DNA from: Bacillota bacterium
GTDB lineage: Bacteria > Bacillota > Clostridia > Tissierellales > Peptoniphilaceae
Assembly (NCBI GenBank): GCA_023443025.1
Contig: JAEZWM010000020.1
Location: 1 to 18,712, forward strand
Length of the DNA: 18,712 bases
Direction: 5' to 3'
The translations under genes were made by a program, and so were the position numbers. The notes beneath the pieces are model-generated. The model was not told where the DNA came from, did no database searches, and saw only the letters and a list, made by a program, of their open reading frames with translations. This document shows, in pieces, positions 1-5,709 of this stretch (the first letter of the stretch is position 1; each line of letters opens with the position of its first letter).

Positions 1-1
1 T

Positions 2-403
2 GAAAAAGTTGTTGGAAACGAAATGCTTAAGCATAAGAGCATAAATTTTGTTTCAATTTGGCAACCGTTCTGCGTTCCGTGTGAAAACGAACTAAAGGCA
101 TTTGAAAATTTAACCAGAAAGTATTCCGAATACGGATTTATCGGAATATGCATTTCTGAAACATCTGAACCTGTTTCAGAAAAAACAAAAAGCCTTGGAC
201 TAACTTTTGACAATTATAGAGCTACGAATGACTTTTTAGAAGGGTTAGATGGTAGAATTACAAAAACTCCAACACTCTTGGTCTTGGATTCTGAGGGTAG
301 AGAAATTTTCAAAAAGACGGTAGGAACAGCAGCAGATGATGTGCCGGGATATATGGAATACATCGAATCGATAATCAGAGAGTTAGAAAATGAAGAGGAA
401 TAA
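2..403 (+). CDS. Thioredoxin/TlpA-like thiol-disulfide protein (5' end outside window)
   Basis: Thioredoxin-fold protein, probably a membrane- or wall-associated thiol-disulfide reductase or chaperone. The open frame runs off the left edge: codons before the first visible ATG (position 23) are all sense, and no ribosome binding site precedes that ATG, so the real start and any signal peptide lie upstream. The strand KSINFVSIW is followed by the redox motif CVPC (residues 17-20 counted from the ATG at 23) and an amphipathic helix, matching the WCxxC core of TlpA/ResA proteins, though the usual Trp before the first Cys is Phe here (WQPFCVPC). The TPT near residue 83 supplies the cis-proline loop, followed by the strand LLVLDSEG. 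The 3' end overlaps the sortase gene by 14 nt, so the two are probably translationally coupled. Oxidoreductase class is confident; the exact partner is unknown. Confidence 0.8.
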   Translation, partial: EKVVGNEMLKHKSINFVSIWQPFCVPCENELKAFENLTRKYSEYGFIGICISETSEPVSEKTKSLGLTFDNYRATNDFLEGLDGRITKTPTLLVLDSEGREIFKKTVGTAADDVPGYMEYIESIIRELENEEE

Positions 404-1193
404 ATGGCTTATAATAGAAATCATTGCGGGAATAGTTTTAGTTGTTCTGATAGCTTTTTTTGTATTAAGAAAGCTCGAAGACAGAAGATTTATAGAGGAG
501 CAGCAAAAACTTAAAATGACCATGATGGAAATATCTGAGAAAACAATAGAAGAAAAACCTTTTGAATTAGAAGAAAGAGAGACAGAGAGAGAAGAAGAAA
601 AAACTCAAAAACTGCTTGAGGAGCAAAGAAGGATTGAAGATGAGTCAAGTAAAAAGATGTTTAATGAGCTTAATGCTAAACACCCGGCTGTAATTGCAAT
701 TATAGAAATTCCAGATACAGAAATCTTTTATCCGATTGTTCAAGGAGAAGACAACGAGTTTTATCTAAATCATGATAAAGATGGAGATTATCATCCTTTT
801 GGAGAAGTGTTTTTAGATTTTGAAAACAAATCTGATTTAACAGATGCAAATTCTGTTATCTACGGTCATAATATAAGGTCAGCGAAAGCGATTTTTAACG
901 AGCTACTTAACTATGAGAATCAGGACTACTATGAAGACCATAGGGATATAAAGATTCATAATAAAAATGGGCTAAGCGTATATAGTATAATATCGGTTTT
1001 TAAAGCTGATCCTGATGATGATTATAGAAAAAATGTATTTAATAATGAGAATGACTTTAATAGCTTTTTAAAAGAATATAACGAGTTAAGTCTGGTGGAT
1101 AGTGAGCTAATACATGGGAATAAACTGCTTACACTTTCAACTTGTTTTACAAATTATGATAGAATGGTAATTCAAGCAATAAAAACGAGATAA
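390..1193 (+). CDS. Class B sortase
   Basis: Membrane-anchored cysteine transpeptidase that attaches surface proteins to the cell wall. A single N-terminal membrane segment (about residues 6-27) places the enzyme outside the cell. It is followed by a Glu/Arg-rich, probably coiled-coil stalk (about 30-90), which is long for a sortase. The catalytic domain starts near residue 98. IPDTEIFYPIVQG, YLNHD and FLDFENK are typical class B blocks. Catalytic residues visible are His160 (YGHN), Cys252 (TLSTC) and Arg258 (DRMVIQ). A helical insert at about 219-235 precedes the Cys strand, as in SrtB. The ATG at 390 lies inside the end of the upstream thioredoxin-like gene, and GAAGAG-type purine sequence near the junction suggests coupling. 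No LPxTG-type substrate is encoded nearby, so the client proteins are unknown. Confidence 0.88.
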   Translation: MKRNKWLIIEIIAGIVLVVLIAFFVLRKLEDRRFIEEQQKLKMTMMEISEKTIEEKPFELEERETEREEEKTQKLLEEQRRIEDESSKKMFNELNAKHPAVIAIIEIPDTEIFYPIVQGEDNEFYLNHDKDGDYHPFGEVFLDFENKSDLTDANSVIYGHNIRSAKAIFNELLNYENQDYYEDHRDIKIHNKNGLSVYSIISVFKADPDDDYRKNVFNNENDFNSFLKEYNELSLVDSELIHGNKLLTLSTCFTNYDRMVIQAIKTR

Positions 1194-1222
1194 TAAATAT
1201 AAGAAGCAAAAAGGTGAAAAAT

Positions 1223-1705
1223 ATGACAAAACCAAGCAATAAGGCTATGTTAATAACTGCAATTTTAGTTTTCACTGGTATTATCAATATATTTGTTTCA
1301 TTCGTATTAAAACTTACGAAACTGAACGAATCGGATTCTATTGTTGCATTTGTAGAAACAGTTTTCTTCGTATTGGGAATAATTACATTTATCTTTGCTG
1401 CCGGTATGTTTGTCTATAGTAGAAAATATCAAGAAGATCAGAAGAGAATCAAAGAAATTAATAAAGCAGTGAAGGGTAAAGTGGTTGAGGTTAAGTATAT
1501 AGACTCAATAAGCGTATTAAATCAGAGTCCTTTTGAACTCCTTTTTGAGTACTATGTTGATGGTAATAGATATACCGGAAAGTCCGACTATCTATGGGAA
1601 AAACCAAATATAAAAGTAGGTTCTGAGATAAAGGTTTATATCGATTCCTACGAACCTAAAAAATACTATGTCGATAATTATGAGCTTTATGAGAGTTTTC
1701 AATAA
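1223..1705 (+). CDS. Two-helix membrane protein, DUF3592-like
   Basis: Unknown function. Two hydrophobic segments (about residues 8-30 and 44-66 from the ATG at 1223) are followed by a short basic/acidic helix and a soluble beta-rich domain. That domain begins VKGKVVEVKYID, contains FEYYVDGNRYTGK and ends with GSEIKVYIDSYEPKKYYVD, which is the usual pattern of DUF3592-type domains. A GTG at 1214 is an alternative start. I chose the ATG at 1223 because AAGGTG at 1211-1216 is a good ribosome binding site six bases before it. It is 20 nt or more downstream of the sortase and could share its transcript. Family call is by pattern recognition and moderately sure. Confidence 0.7.
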   Translation: MTKPSNKAMLITAILVFTGIINIFVSFVLKLTKLNESDSIVAFVETVFFVLGIITFIFAAGMFVYSRKYQEDQKRIKEINKAVKGKVVEVKYIDSISVLNQSPFELLFEYYVDGNRYTGKSDYLWEKPNIKVGSEIKVYIDSYEPKKYYVDNYELYESFQ

Positions 1706-1744
1706 AAGATCTGCAAGTTTATTATATCCACAGGTCAAACTGAA

Positions 1745-2001
1745 GTAGGGGCGAACTTCCGATTCGGCCTTTTATAAAGCTCCTAAACCATGAACATTCT
1801 ATTGGATTAAATCTAGCATAAATTAACTTTATTGATTTATTATGCTTGCTCCATACGTAGCGGAAGTGCCCTCACTTCCAATTACGTTTGATTCAAATTA
1901 AGCCATGGCATACGGATAAAACTGACGATTTTAAAAAAGGTAGTTTATGACTCGAAGCTTCAGGCTTCTCTCATAAACAGGAGAAGTGGAATTCTCCCTA
2001 C
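1745..2001 (+). repeat. Composite hairpin element, copy 1
   Basis: Order: A hairpin (1745-1771, loop CTTCCGA), conserved AT-rich spacer containing ACATTCTATTGGATTAAATC, B hairpin (1857-1879, arms GGAAGTG and CACTTCC), spacer, C hairpin (1940-1978, GTTTATGA paired with TCATAAAC plus inner GAAGC/GCTTC), then a D hairpin in inverted orientation (1980-2001, GGAGAA/TTCTCC, ending CTAC). Same order and nearly the same length as copy 2. Confidence 0.8.
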
Positions 2002-2024
2002 AAAAGATTTTTATATAAATACAA

Positions 2025-2304
2025 ACGACAAGAAACTTGTAGTGTACACGTAGGGGAAAACTCCGATTTTCCTATACCATAAATCTTTTTAACCATGTAA
2101 ATTCTATTTATTTAAAGCTATCCTTACATACATTAATTAATTTTACATACTTAGCACCACAAGTAGCGGAAGTGCCCTCACTTCCAATTAATTTTAATCC
2201 AAATCAAAATATGGTATTAATATAAAATTGACGAAAAAAAGGTAGTTTATGACTCGAAGCTTCAGGCTTCTATCATAAACAGGAGAAGTGGAATTCTCCC
2301 CTAC
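2025..2304 (+). repeat. Composite hairpin element, copy 2
   Basis: Begins with a small ACGACAAG-AAA-CTTGTAGT hairpin (2025-2043, one mismatch). Then A hairpin (2050-2077, GTAG and loop CTCCGA), spacer, B hairpin (2163-2185), C hairpin (2242-2280) and inverted D hairpin (2282-2304). The A-to-D span is 255 nt, against 257 nt in copy 1. The C and D hairpins are almost identical to those of copy 1, while the A-B spacer is more diverged. Confidence 0.8.
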
Positions 2305-2327
2305 GAAAAATTATTTGTATAAAAACC

Positions 2328-2365
2328 AAAAGACAAAGGAATGGAAGTGAGGGCACTTCCTCTAC
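2328..2365 (-). repeat. Single inverted B-type GTAG hairpin
   Basis: An isolated B unit on the minus strand. The arms GGAAGTG and CACTTCC lie at 2343-2360, followed by TCTAC, so GTAG is at the 5' base on the minus strand. The preceding AAAAGACAAA resembles the flank of the unit ending at 2725. It is followed directly by the 12-nt palindrome CTCAGATCTGAG at 2369-2380. Confidence 0.7.
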
Positions 2366-2497
2366 GAGCTCAGATCTGAGAAATGAGAGGTTAGAGGTTA
2401 GATTTTTTTCTGTGTACAACCAAGACATAGGTAAGTGATTTATACAAATAGTAGGGTGAGTAATTAGATAGATAGTTATTGTTATTTTATGTAATAA

Positions 2498-2647
2498 ACG
2501 ACAAGAAAGTTGTCGTGTACACGTAGGGGAAAACTCCGATTTTCCCCTACCATAAATCTTTATAACCATGTACATTCTATTGAATTAAATCTATCATAAA
2601 TTAATTTTATTGATTTGTTATGATTGCTCCATACGTAGCGGAAGTGC
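2498..2647 (+). repeat. Composite hairpin element, copy 3, truncated
   Basis: ACGACAAG-type hairpin (2498-2516), then the best A hairpin in the window (2523-2550): 11 perfect pairs from GTAGGGGAAAA to TTTTCCCCTAC with loop CTCCGA. The conserved spacer is followed by only the left arm of the B hairpin (GTAGCGGAAGTGC, 2635-2647). The right arm and the C and D hairpins are missing, and a different shared module begins at 2655, so the copy looks truncated by deletion or recombination. Confidence 0.75.
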
Positions 2648-2654
2648 ATTAAGA

Positions 2655-2725
2655 GTAGTGAGTTTTTTTGGTAGTGTGAGATGAGTAAAAAGACAAATGT
2701 ATGGAAGTGAGGGCACTTCCTCTAC
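2655..2725. repeat. Shared 71-nt module ending in an inverted B hairpin
   Basis: Starts GTAGTGAGTTTT, continues with a GTAGTG repeat and ATGAGTAAAAA, and ends in GGAAGTG-AGGG-CACTTCC followed by TCTAC. The same module, with small differences, is at 18485-18556. Confidence 0.7.
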
Positions 2726-2738
2726 AAAAGATTTTTAT

Positions 2739-2770
2739 AAAAAAACCTGCAGACCAAAATCTGCAGGTTT
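2739..2770 (-). terminator. Intrinsic terminator after the sigma/YvrJ cassette
   Basis: Perfect 8-bp stem CCTGCAGA/TCTGCAGG (2746-2753 with 2760-2767) with loop CCAAAA. On the minus strand it is followed by a run of seven T, just after the stop of the YvrJ-like gene. A shorter T run on the plus side could make it partly bidirectional. Confidence 0.85.
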
Positions 2771-2774
2771 TCTA

Positions 2775-2921
2775 TTAAATGCCTTTACTTCTTATTGCTA
2801 CACTTAAGTCTTCGATGCTCTGGGTTAGTGCTTGCATTTTGCCTTCTAGCCTAACAAGCAGGTACACCGATAGAGCGATTGGAAAACCTAGGTTTGAAAC
2901 ATATTGAAGTATCTCATCCAT
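2775..2921 (-). CDS. YvrJ-like small membrane protein (48 aa)
   Basis: Short gene of 48 residues that begins MDEILQYVSNLGFPIALSVY and ends SVAIRSKGI. A hydrophobic stretch (about residues 11-23, GFPIALSVYLLV) followed by an amphipathic helix (RLEGKMQALTQSIEDL) is the hallmark of the YvrJ family of tiny single-pass proteins; the GFPI motif is characteristic. GGTG stands seven bases before the ATG. It starts 19 nt after the DUF2922 gene and is followed by a strong terminator, so it is the last gene of the cassette. Function is unknown in the family. The size and layout resemble small holin-like proteins (BhlA/UviB), but that comparison is only structural. Confidence 0.8.
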   Translation of the reverse strand: MDEILQYVSNLGFPIALSVYLLVRLEGKMQALTQSIEDLSVAIRSKGI

Positions 2922-2940
2922 TAAAATCACCACTCTTTAA

Positions 2941-3159
2941 TTAAATAGAGTATTCAGTAGTTGTCGTTACTATACTTCTTGCTGCAACTGCTTCCTTAAG
3001 CAGATGTTCGTTATTTCTAAATACTTCAAAGTTCAGTATATTTTCCATTGCAAGTGATAGTGTTTCTTCGTCCAAATCATCTTTTGGATCGTCGATTCTA
3101 ACTATAAACTTTCTATCTTGAGCATCTTTAAACTCTAATTCTAAAACCGTCTTATTCAT
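2941..3159 (-). CDS. DUF2922 family protein
   Basis: 72-residue soluble protein. KTVLELEFKDAQDRKFIVRI, then DDPKDDLDEETLSLAMENIL, and a C-terminal ARSIVTTTTEYSI match the DUF2922 pattern: an initial beta hairpin, the DDPK(E/D)DL helix start and a terminal strand. Biochemical function is unknown. A strong GGAGGAG site precedes the ATG. Neighbours are DUF1659 (19 nt upstream) and YvrJ (19 nt downstream), a trio found together in many Bacillota. The constant spacing implies a single transcript and perhaps a complex. No signal peptide or membrane segment is visible. Confidence 0.88.
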   Translation of the reverse strand: MNKTVLELEFKDAQDRKFIVRIDDPKDDLDEETLSLAMENILNFEVFRNNEHLLKEAVAARSIVTTTTEYSI

Positions 3160-3178
3160 CTAACTCCTCCTTTTTTTA

Positions 3179-3394
3179 TTATTCACTTAAGATTGATTCT
3201 TCAAGTCTTACGATGTCGATAACCGGCTTTTTTTGTAATCCGGCAAGTTCTTTTGCCGCTCCAACAAGGGCATCATCAGTGGACTCGGTGTTGATTTTAT
3301 TAAAAGTCTTATTAACCTTTACTAATTTACCATCGATAGTTCCACCATCCATTACGAGTTTTAATCTAACATTTTCTACAACTTTTGTTGCCAT
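3179..3394 (-). CDS. DUF1659 family protein
   Basis: 71-residue protein starting MATKVVENVRLKLVMDGG. The C-terminal half, TDDALVGAAKELAGLQKKP followed by VIDIVRLEESIL, carries the ALAGLQ-type helix and final strand typical of DUF1659. The frame can be extended to a GTG at 3412, but the ribosome binding site AAAGGAGTG lies between that GTG and the ATG at 3394, so the ATG is the better start. It follows the sigma factor gene by 70 nt, enough for a separate promoter, and is followed by DUF2922 after 19 nt. Function unknown. Confidence 0.87.
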   Translation of the reverse strand: MATKVVENVRLKLVMDGGTIDGKLVKVNKTFNKINTESTDDALVGAAKELAGLQKKPVIDIVRLEESILSE

Positions 3395-3464
3395 TCTTAT
3401 CACTCCTTTCACATCATATATAATCTCATTAAGAATTTATTACCACCGGTAAATAAAATATTAT

Positions 3465-4016
3465 TTAATCTTCTAGAAAACGTTTAAGTTTGTTGATAGC
3501 TCTTGTTTTATTATTTACCGCCGTTCTGTAACTTACACATCTTTTATCAGCTATTTCACTTAAAGACAGTGCTTTATAATAGAAATCGATAATTATGGAT
3601 TTTTCTATTTCTGTTAACTTTTCTATAGCCTCATGTAGTATTCTATTGTTTTCAGATTCTAGAAAATCTTCCTCAATATTTTGATCGCTTTCAAGAAGTT
3701 CCATCTGACTCAAGCCTTCTTCATTCGTTTGGTCAAGTGAGTAGTGTTCCATGTCTCTATTCCTGTTTAGATAATAGTATCTGAGCATTGTTTTGACATA
3801 GCCCAAGAAGTGAACTCCTTTTCTAGAGTCGAAAGTTTCAAAGCAATCAAGTATTTGCACTCTTCCGTCTTGAACCAGGTCATCATAGAGATGTGCTCGG
3901 TAGTAGTACTTGGATATGCTTGCCTTAATCAGCGGCTCTAAAAGCTCTATAATTTTTTCCTGATCATAAAGTGATCCGTCCAATGCTCTTTCAATCATAA
4001 AATCATTAATTTTCAA
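3465..4016 (-). CDS. Small sigma-70 family RNA polymerase sigma factor
   Basis: 183-residue sigma factor with region 2 (about residues 28-85, including LYDDLVQDGRVQILDCFETF and GYVKTMLRYYYLNRNRD) and region 4 (about 130-178, LTEIEKSIIIDFYYKALSLS then a helix-turn-helix AVNNKTRAINKLKR). An acidic linker joins them. There is no region 1.1 or 3, as in ECF-type, SigH/ComX-like and phage-like sigma factors. It should direct RNA polymerase to a small set of promoters, most simply its own and the adjacent DUF1659/DUF2922/YvrJ genes. The start is TTG at 4014-4016, supported by AGGAG seven to eight bases before it. No obvious anti-sigma factor is adjacent. A 14-bp palindrome lies directly upstream of the ribosome binding site. 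Confidence 0.85.
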   Translation of the reverse strand: MKINDFMIERALDGSLYDQEKIIELLEPLIKASISKYYYRAHLYDDLVQDGRVQILDCFETFDSRKGVHFLGYVKTMLRYYYLNRNRDMEHYSLDQTNEEGLSQMELLESDQNIEEDFLESENNRILHEAIEKLTEIEKSIIIDFYYKALSLSEIADKRCVSYRTAVNNKTRAINKLKRFLED

Positions 4017-4031
4017 ATTTTTGCTCCTATG

Positions 4032-4045
4032 AGCAGTCGACTGCT
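4032..4045. promoter_or_regulatory. 14-bp perfect palindrome upstream of the sigma factor gene
   Basis: AGCAGTCGACTGCT is a perfect inverted repeat, four bases from the AGGAG ribosome binding site of the sigma gene in its 5' leader. It could be an operator for a dimeric regulator or an RNA hairpin affecting translation. The sequence cannot decide between these. Confidence 0.4.
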
Positions 4046-4094
4046 GGTTATTACCGGCAGAACTAATACTACAATATAGAGGAGAAAAACTTAA

Positions 4095-4157
4095 ATGAGC
4101 ATTGGTGTGGATTCACCAGCCCAGGTAATTCTTTTAACACTTATTCACGATTTATAA
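4095..4157 (+). CDS. Possible 20-aa peptide (MSIGVDSPAQVILLTLIHDL)
   Basis: ATG-initiated frame of 20 codons in the divergent intergenic region between the sigma factor and the ComK-like gene. GAGGAG at 4079-4084 is ten bases upstream, longer than ideal. The C-terminal half is hydrophobic. It could be a small peptide gene or chance. The ComK-like promoter begins 20 nt after its stop. Confidence 0.2.
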   Translation: MSIGVDSPAQVILLTLIHDL

Positions 4158-4176
4158 AAAAGAAAGAGGAATTACA

Positions 4177-4205
4177 TTGACAAAAGAACATATGTTCGGT
4201 AAAAT
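4177..4205 (+). promoter_or_regulatory. Promoter of the ComK-like gene
   Basis: TTGACA (4177-4182), 17-nt spacer, TAAAAT (4200-4205): a near-consensus housekeeping promoter ending 28 nt before the start codon. The spacer contains a perfect SOS-box sequence. Confidence 0.8.
4186..4197. promoter_or_regulatory. LexA/DinR (SOS) box
   Basis: GAACATATGTTC matches the Gram-positive SOS consensus GAAC-N4-GTTC (CGAACRNRYGTTYC, with the first C replaced by A) and is a perfect palindrome. It lies between the -35 and -10 hexamers, where a bound repressor would block RNA polymerase. LexA control is inferred from the match. Confidence 0.65.
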
Positions 4206-4233
4206 AAAGTCATAATATAAAAGGAGGGATAAT

Positions 4234-4698
4234 ATGCCTAAAAGAAGAGAATGGTCAGACCTAATAAAAAGGGGAATAATGGCTATTTCCCCGGTATATA
4301 AAAAAGGAATAGGAGATATTACTATAGTTAAGCTTGAAGATGAAGAAATCATAATAGAAAGAAATATTAAAACTGTACTTAATAATATAGCAAAGTTTTT
4401 TCTGCTTGATCTTACTGAGAGTAGAAGATATTATAGTCAGTATCTGGATAAGAAAAAGAATATTCCTATGGTATATAATGGGGATAATATCTATATCGTA
4501 GTTAAGACTAGAAACCCCATCGGGAAAAATGACGGAGCCATGAGTTATGTTAATAGCAGATATATAAGTGGTGTAAAGGATGGTATTATAAGCTATAGAA
4601 ATGGGGATTCACTTAAGACCTTTACTTCGGATAAGACGATTAAGAGAAATATGAAAGATGTACAGTATATACTACAAGATTTAGAAATAAGAATGTAA
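4234..4698 (+). CDS. ComK-like transcription factor
   Basis: 154-residue cytoplasmic protein. The order of blocks follows ComK, the competence master regulator of Bacillus. These blocks are an N-terminal strand (IMAISPVYKKGIGDITIVKL), a central helical part (IKTVLNNIAKFFLLDLTESR), then KKKNIPMVYNGDNIYIVVKT with NGAMSYVN-type sequence (GAMSYVNSRYI, about 101-111), and ISYRNGDSLKTF near residue 119. These align by eye with PPIMVDPSNQIFLFPT, CGWISHVHV and VTFSNGKTMEL of B. subtilis ComK. It is shorter than B. subtilis ComK (192) because it lacks the long C-terminal tail. AAGGAGGG precedes the ATG by five bases. It is divergent from the sigma factor gene and has an SOS box in its promoter. Not every ComK-like protein controls DNA uptake, so competence is only suggested. 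Confidence 0.65.
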   Translation: MPKRREWSDLIKRGIMAISPVYKKGIGDITIVKLEDEEIIIERNIKTVLNNIAKFFLLDLTESRRYYSQYLDKKKNIPMVYNGDNIYIVVKTRNPIGKNDGAMSYVNSRYISGVKDGIISYRNGDSLKTFTSDKTIKRNMKDVQYILQDLEIRM

Positions 4699-4728
4699 TC
4701 AAAAAAGCTTATGCTTTTTTGATTACAT
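4693..4728. terminator. Bidirectional terminator between ComK-like gene and hemB
   Basis: A 16-bp perfect stem (4693-4708 with 4713-4728) with loop TTAT. Both strands show GC followed by six T within the right arm. It includes the ComK-like stop codon and serves both converging transcription units. Confidence 0.85.
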
Positions 4729-4734
4729 TTGATT

Positions 4735-5709
4735 TTATGACCATTGACTGCTGTTTAGCTTTTTGGCAGCATATTTTGCAAAGTAGGTGACGATGATGTT
4801 GGCACCTGCTCTTTTCATGGCAATTAATGATTCGTAAATTACATCTTCTGCCATAATACCAGTGTCAACTGCATTTACTAGCATCTGATACTCACCGCTC
4901 ACGTTGTAAACTGCAATGGGTAGATTAAAATTGTCATGATAGTTCTTGACTACATCAAGATAAGCTAGTGCCGGTTTAACCATTAGAATGTCGGCACCTT
5001 CTGCTACATCCATCTCACCTTCAACAAGAGCTTCCCTTCCGTTGTGGTAGTCGAGTTGGTAGGATTTTCTATCACCTTGAGCGGGAGCACAGTCACACGC
5101 TTCTCTAAAAGGTCCATAGTAGGATGATGCAAATTTAGAACTATGCGCAAGGATTGGAATGTTTACATAACCGCTTTTATCAAGTGCTTCTCTTATAGCT
5201 GCGACTCTTCCATCCATCATATCGGAAGGACAGACTATGTCAGCACCTGCTCTTGCATGCGAAACCGCAATTTTTGCGAGGTATTCGAGGGTAATGTCGT
5301 TATTTACATTTCCATCATAATCCAGTATACCGCAGTGACCATGAGAGGTGTATTCACACATACATACATCAGTAATCACTACCATATCAGGATTTGTTTT
5401 CTTGATTTCTCTGATTGCATTTTGAGTTGTTCCGTCATCTGAGTATCCGGATGAACCTATCTCGTCTTTCGTCTCAGGTAATCCAAATAGCATTACATAT
5501 TTTAAACCTAGTTCAGTTAACTCTTTTATTTCATCAGCTAGCATATCTACAGAAAAATGATATTGATCCTTAAGTGATGGGATTTCAGTTTTTATGCCTT
5601 CTCCCGGTACTATAAAAAGTGGATATACAAAATCGTCTATGTGAAGATGATTTTCCCTTCTAAATTTTCTTAAATTTTCAGTAAGTCTAAGTCTTCTTGA
5701 TCTTAACAT
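4735..5709 (-). CDS. hemB: Porphobilinogen synthase (5-aminolevulinate dehydratase)
   Basis: Condenses two 5-aminolevulinate molecules to porphobilinogen in the cytoplasm. The 324 residues are full length. The two active-site lysines are Lys192 (AHSSKFASSYYGPFREA) and Lys245 (MVKPALAYLD). The metal-binding cysteines Cys116, Cys118 and Cys126 occur in DVCMCEYTSHGHCG, so a zinc-dependent type is expected. The N-terminal RSRRLRLTENLRK is typical. The start overlaps the end of cobA/hemD by 7 nt, making it the last gene of the tetrapyrrole operon, and it is followed by a strong bidirectional terminator. Confidence 0.97.
   Translation of the reverse strand: MLRSRRLRLTENLRKFRRENHLHIDDFVYPLFIVPGEGIKTEIPSLKDQYHFSVDMLADEIKELTELGLKYVMLFGLPETKDEIGSSGYSDDGTTQNAIREIKKTNPDMVVITDVCMCEYTSHGHCGILDYDGNVNNDITLEYLAKIAVSHARAGADIVCPSDMMDGRVAAIREALDKSGYVNIPILAHSSKFASSYYGPFREACDCAPAQGDRKSYQLDYHNGREALVEGEMDVAEGADILMVKPALAYLDVVKNYHDNFNLPIAVYNVSGEYQMLVNAVDTGIMAEDVIYESLIAMKRAGANIIVTYFAKYAAKKLNSSQWS

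Larger units (their letters stand above)
1706..2738. repeat. Gene-free array of GTAG-based hairpin repeats
   Basis: About 1 kb with no convincing coding region, filled with related stem-loops. Nearly all have GTAG at the 5' foot of the stem on one strand or the other. Plus-orientation GTAG occurs at 1745, 1857, 1940, 2050, 2163, 2242, 2523 and 2635. Minus-orientation units (CTAC at their right end) finish at 2001, 2304, 2365 and 2725. Stem types are a G-rich/A-rich stem with loop CTCCGA, GGAAGTG/CACTTCC with loop CCCT or AGGG, GTTTATGA/TCATAAAC with an inner GAAGC/GCTTC, and GGAGAA/TTCTCC with loop GTGGAA. Spacers between hairpins are also conserved between copies. The arrangement resembles REP/BIME elements of other bacteria. 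No transposase gene is present in the window. Confidence 0.8.

Noticed and set aside
2273..2575. 100-residue frame on the minus strand
   Set aside because: It lies over the hairpin repeats, has no ribosome binding site or recognisable domain, and its composition reflects the repeats.
1745..2725. CRISPR array
   Set aside because: Repeats are not identical short units with regular unique spacers; spacers themselves are conserved between copies, and orientation alternates.
3437..4055. Shared GGTAATAA element upstream of both the sigma factor and DUF1659 genes (minus strand), as a possible sigma-specific promoter
   Set aside because: Only eight bases are shared, and upstream sequence and spacing differ, so it may be chance in AT-rich DNA.
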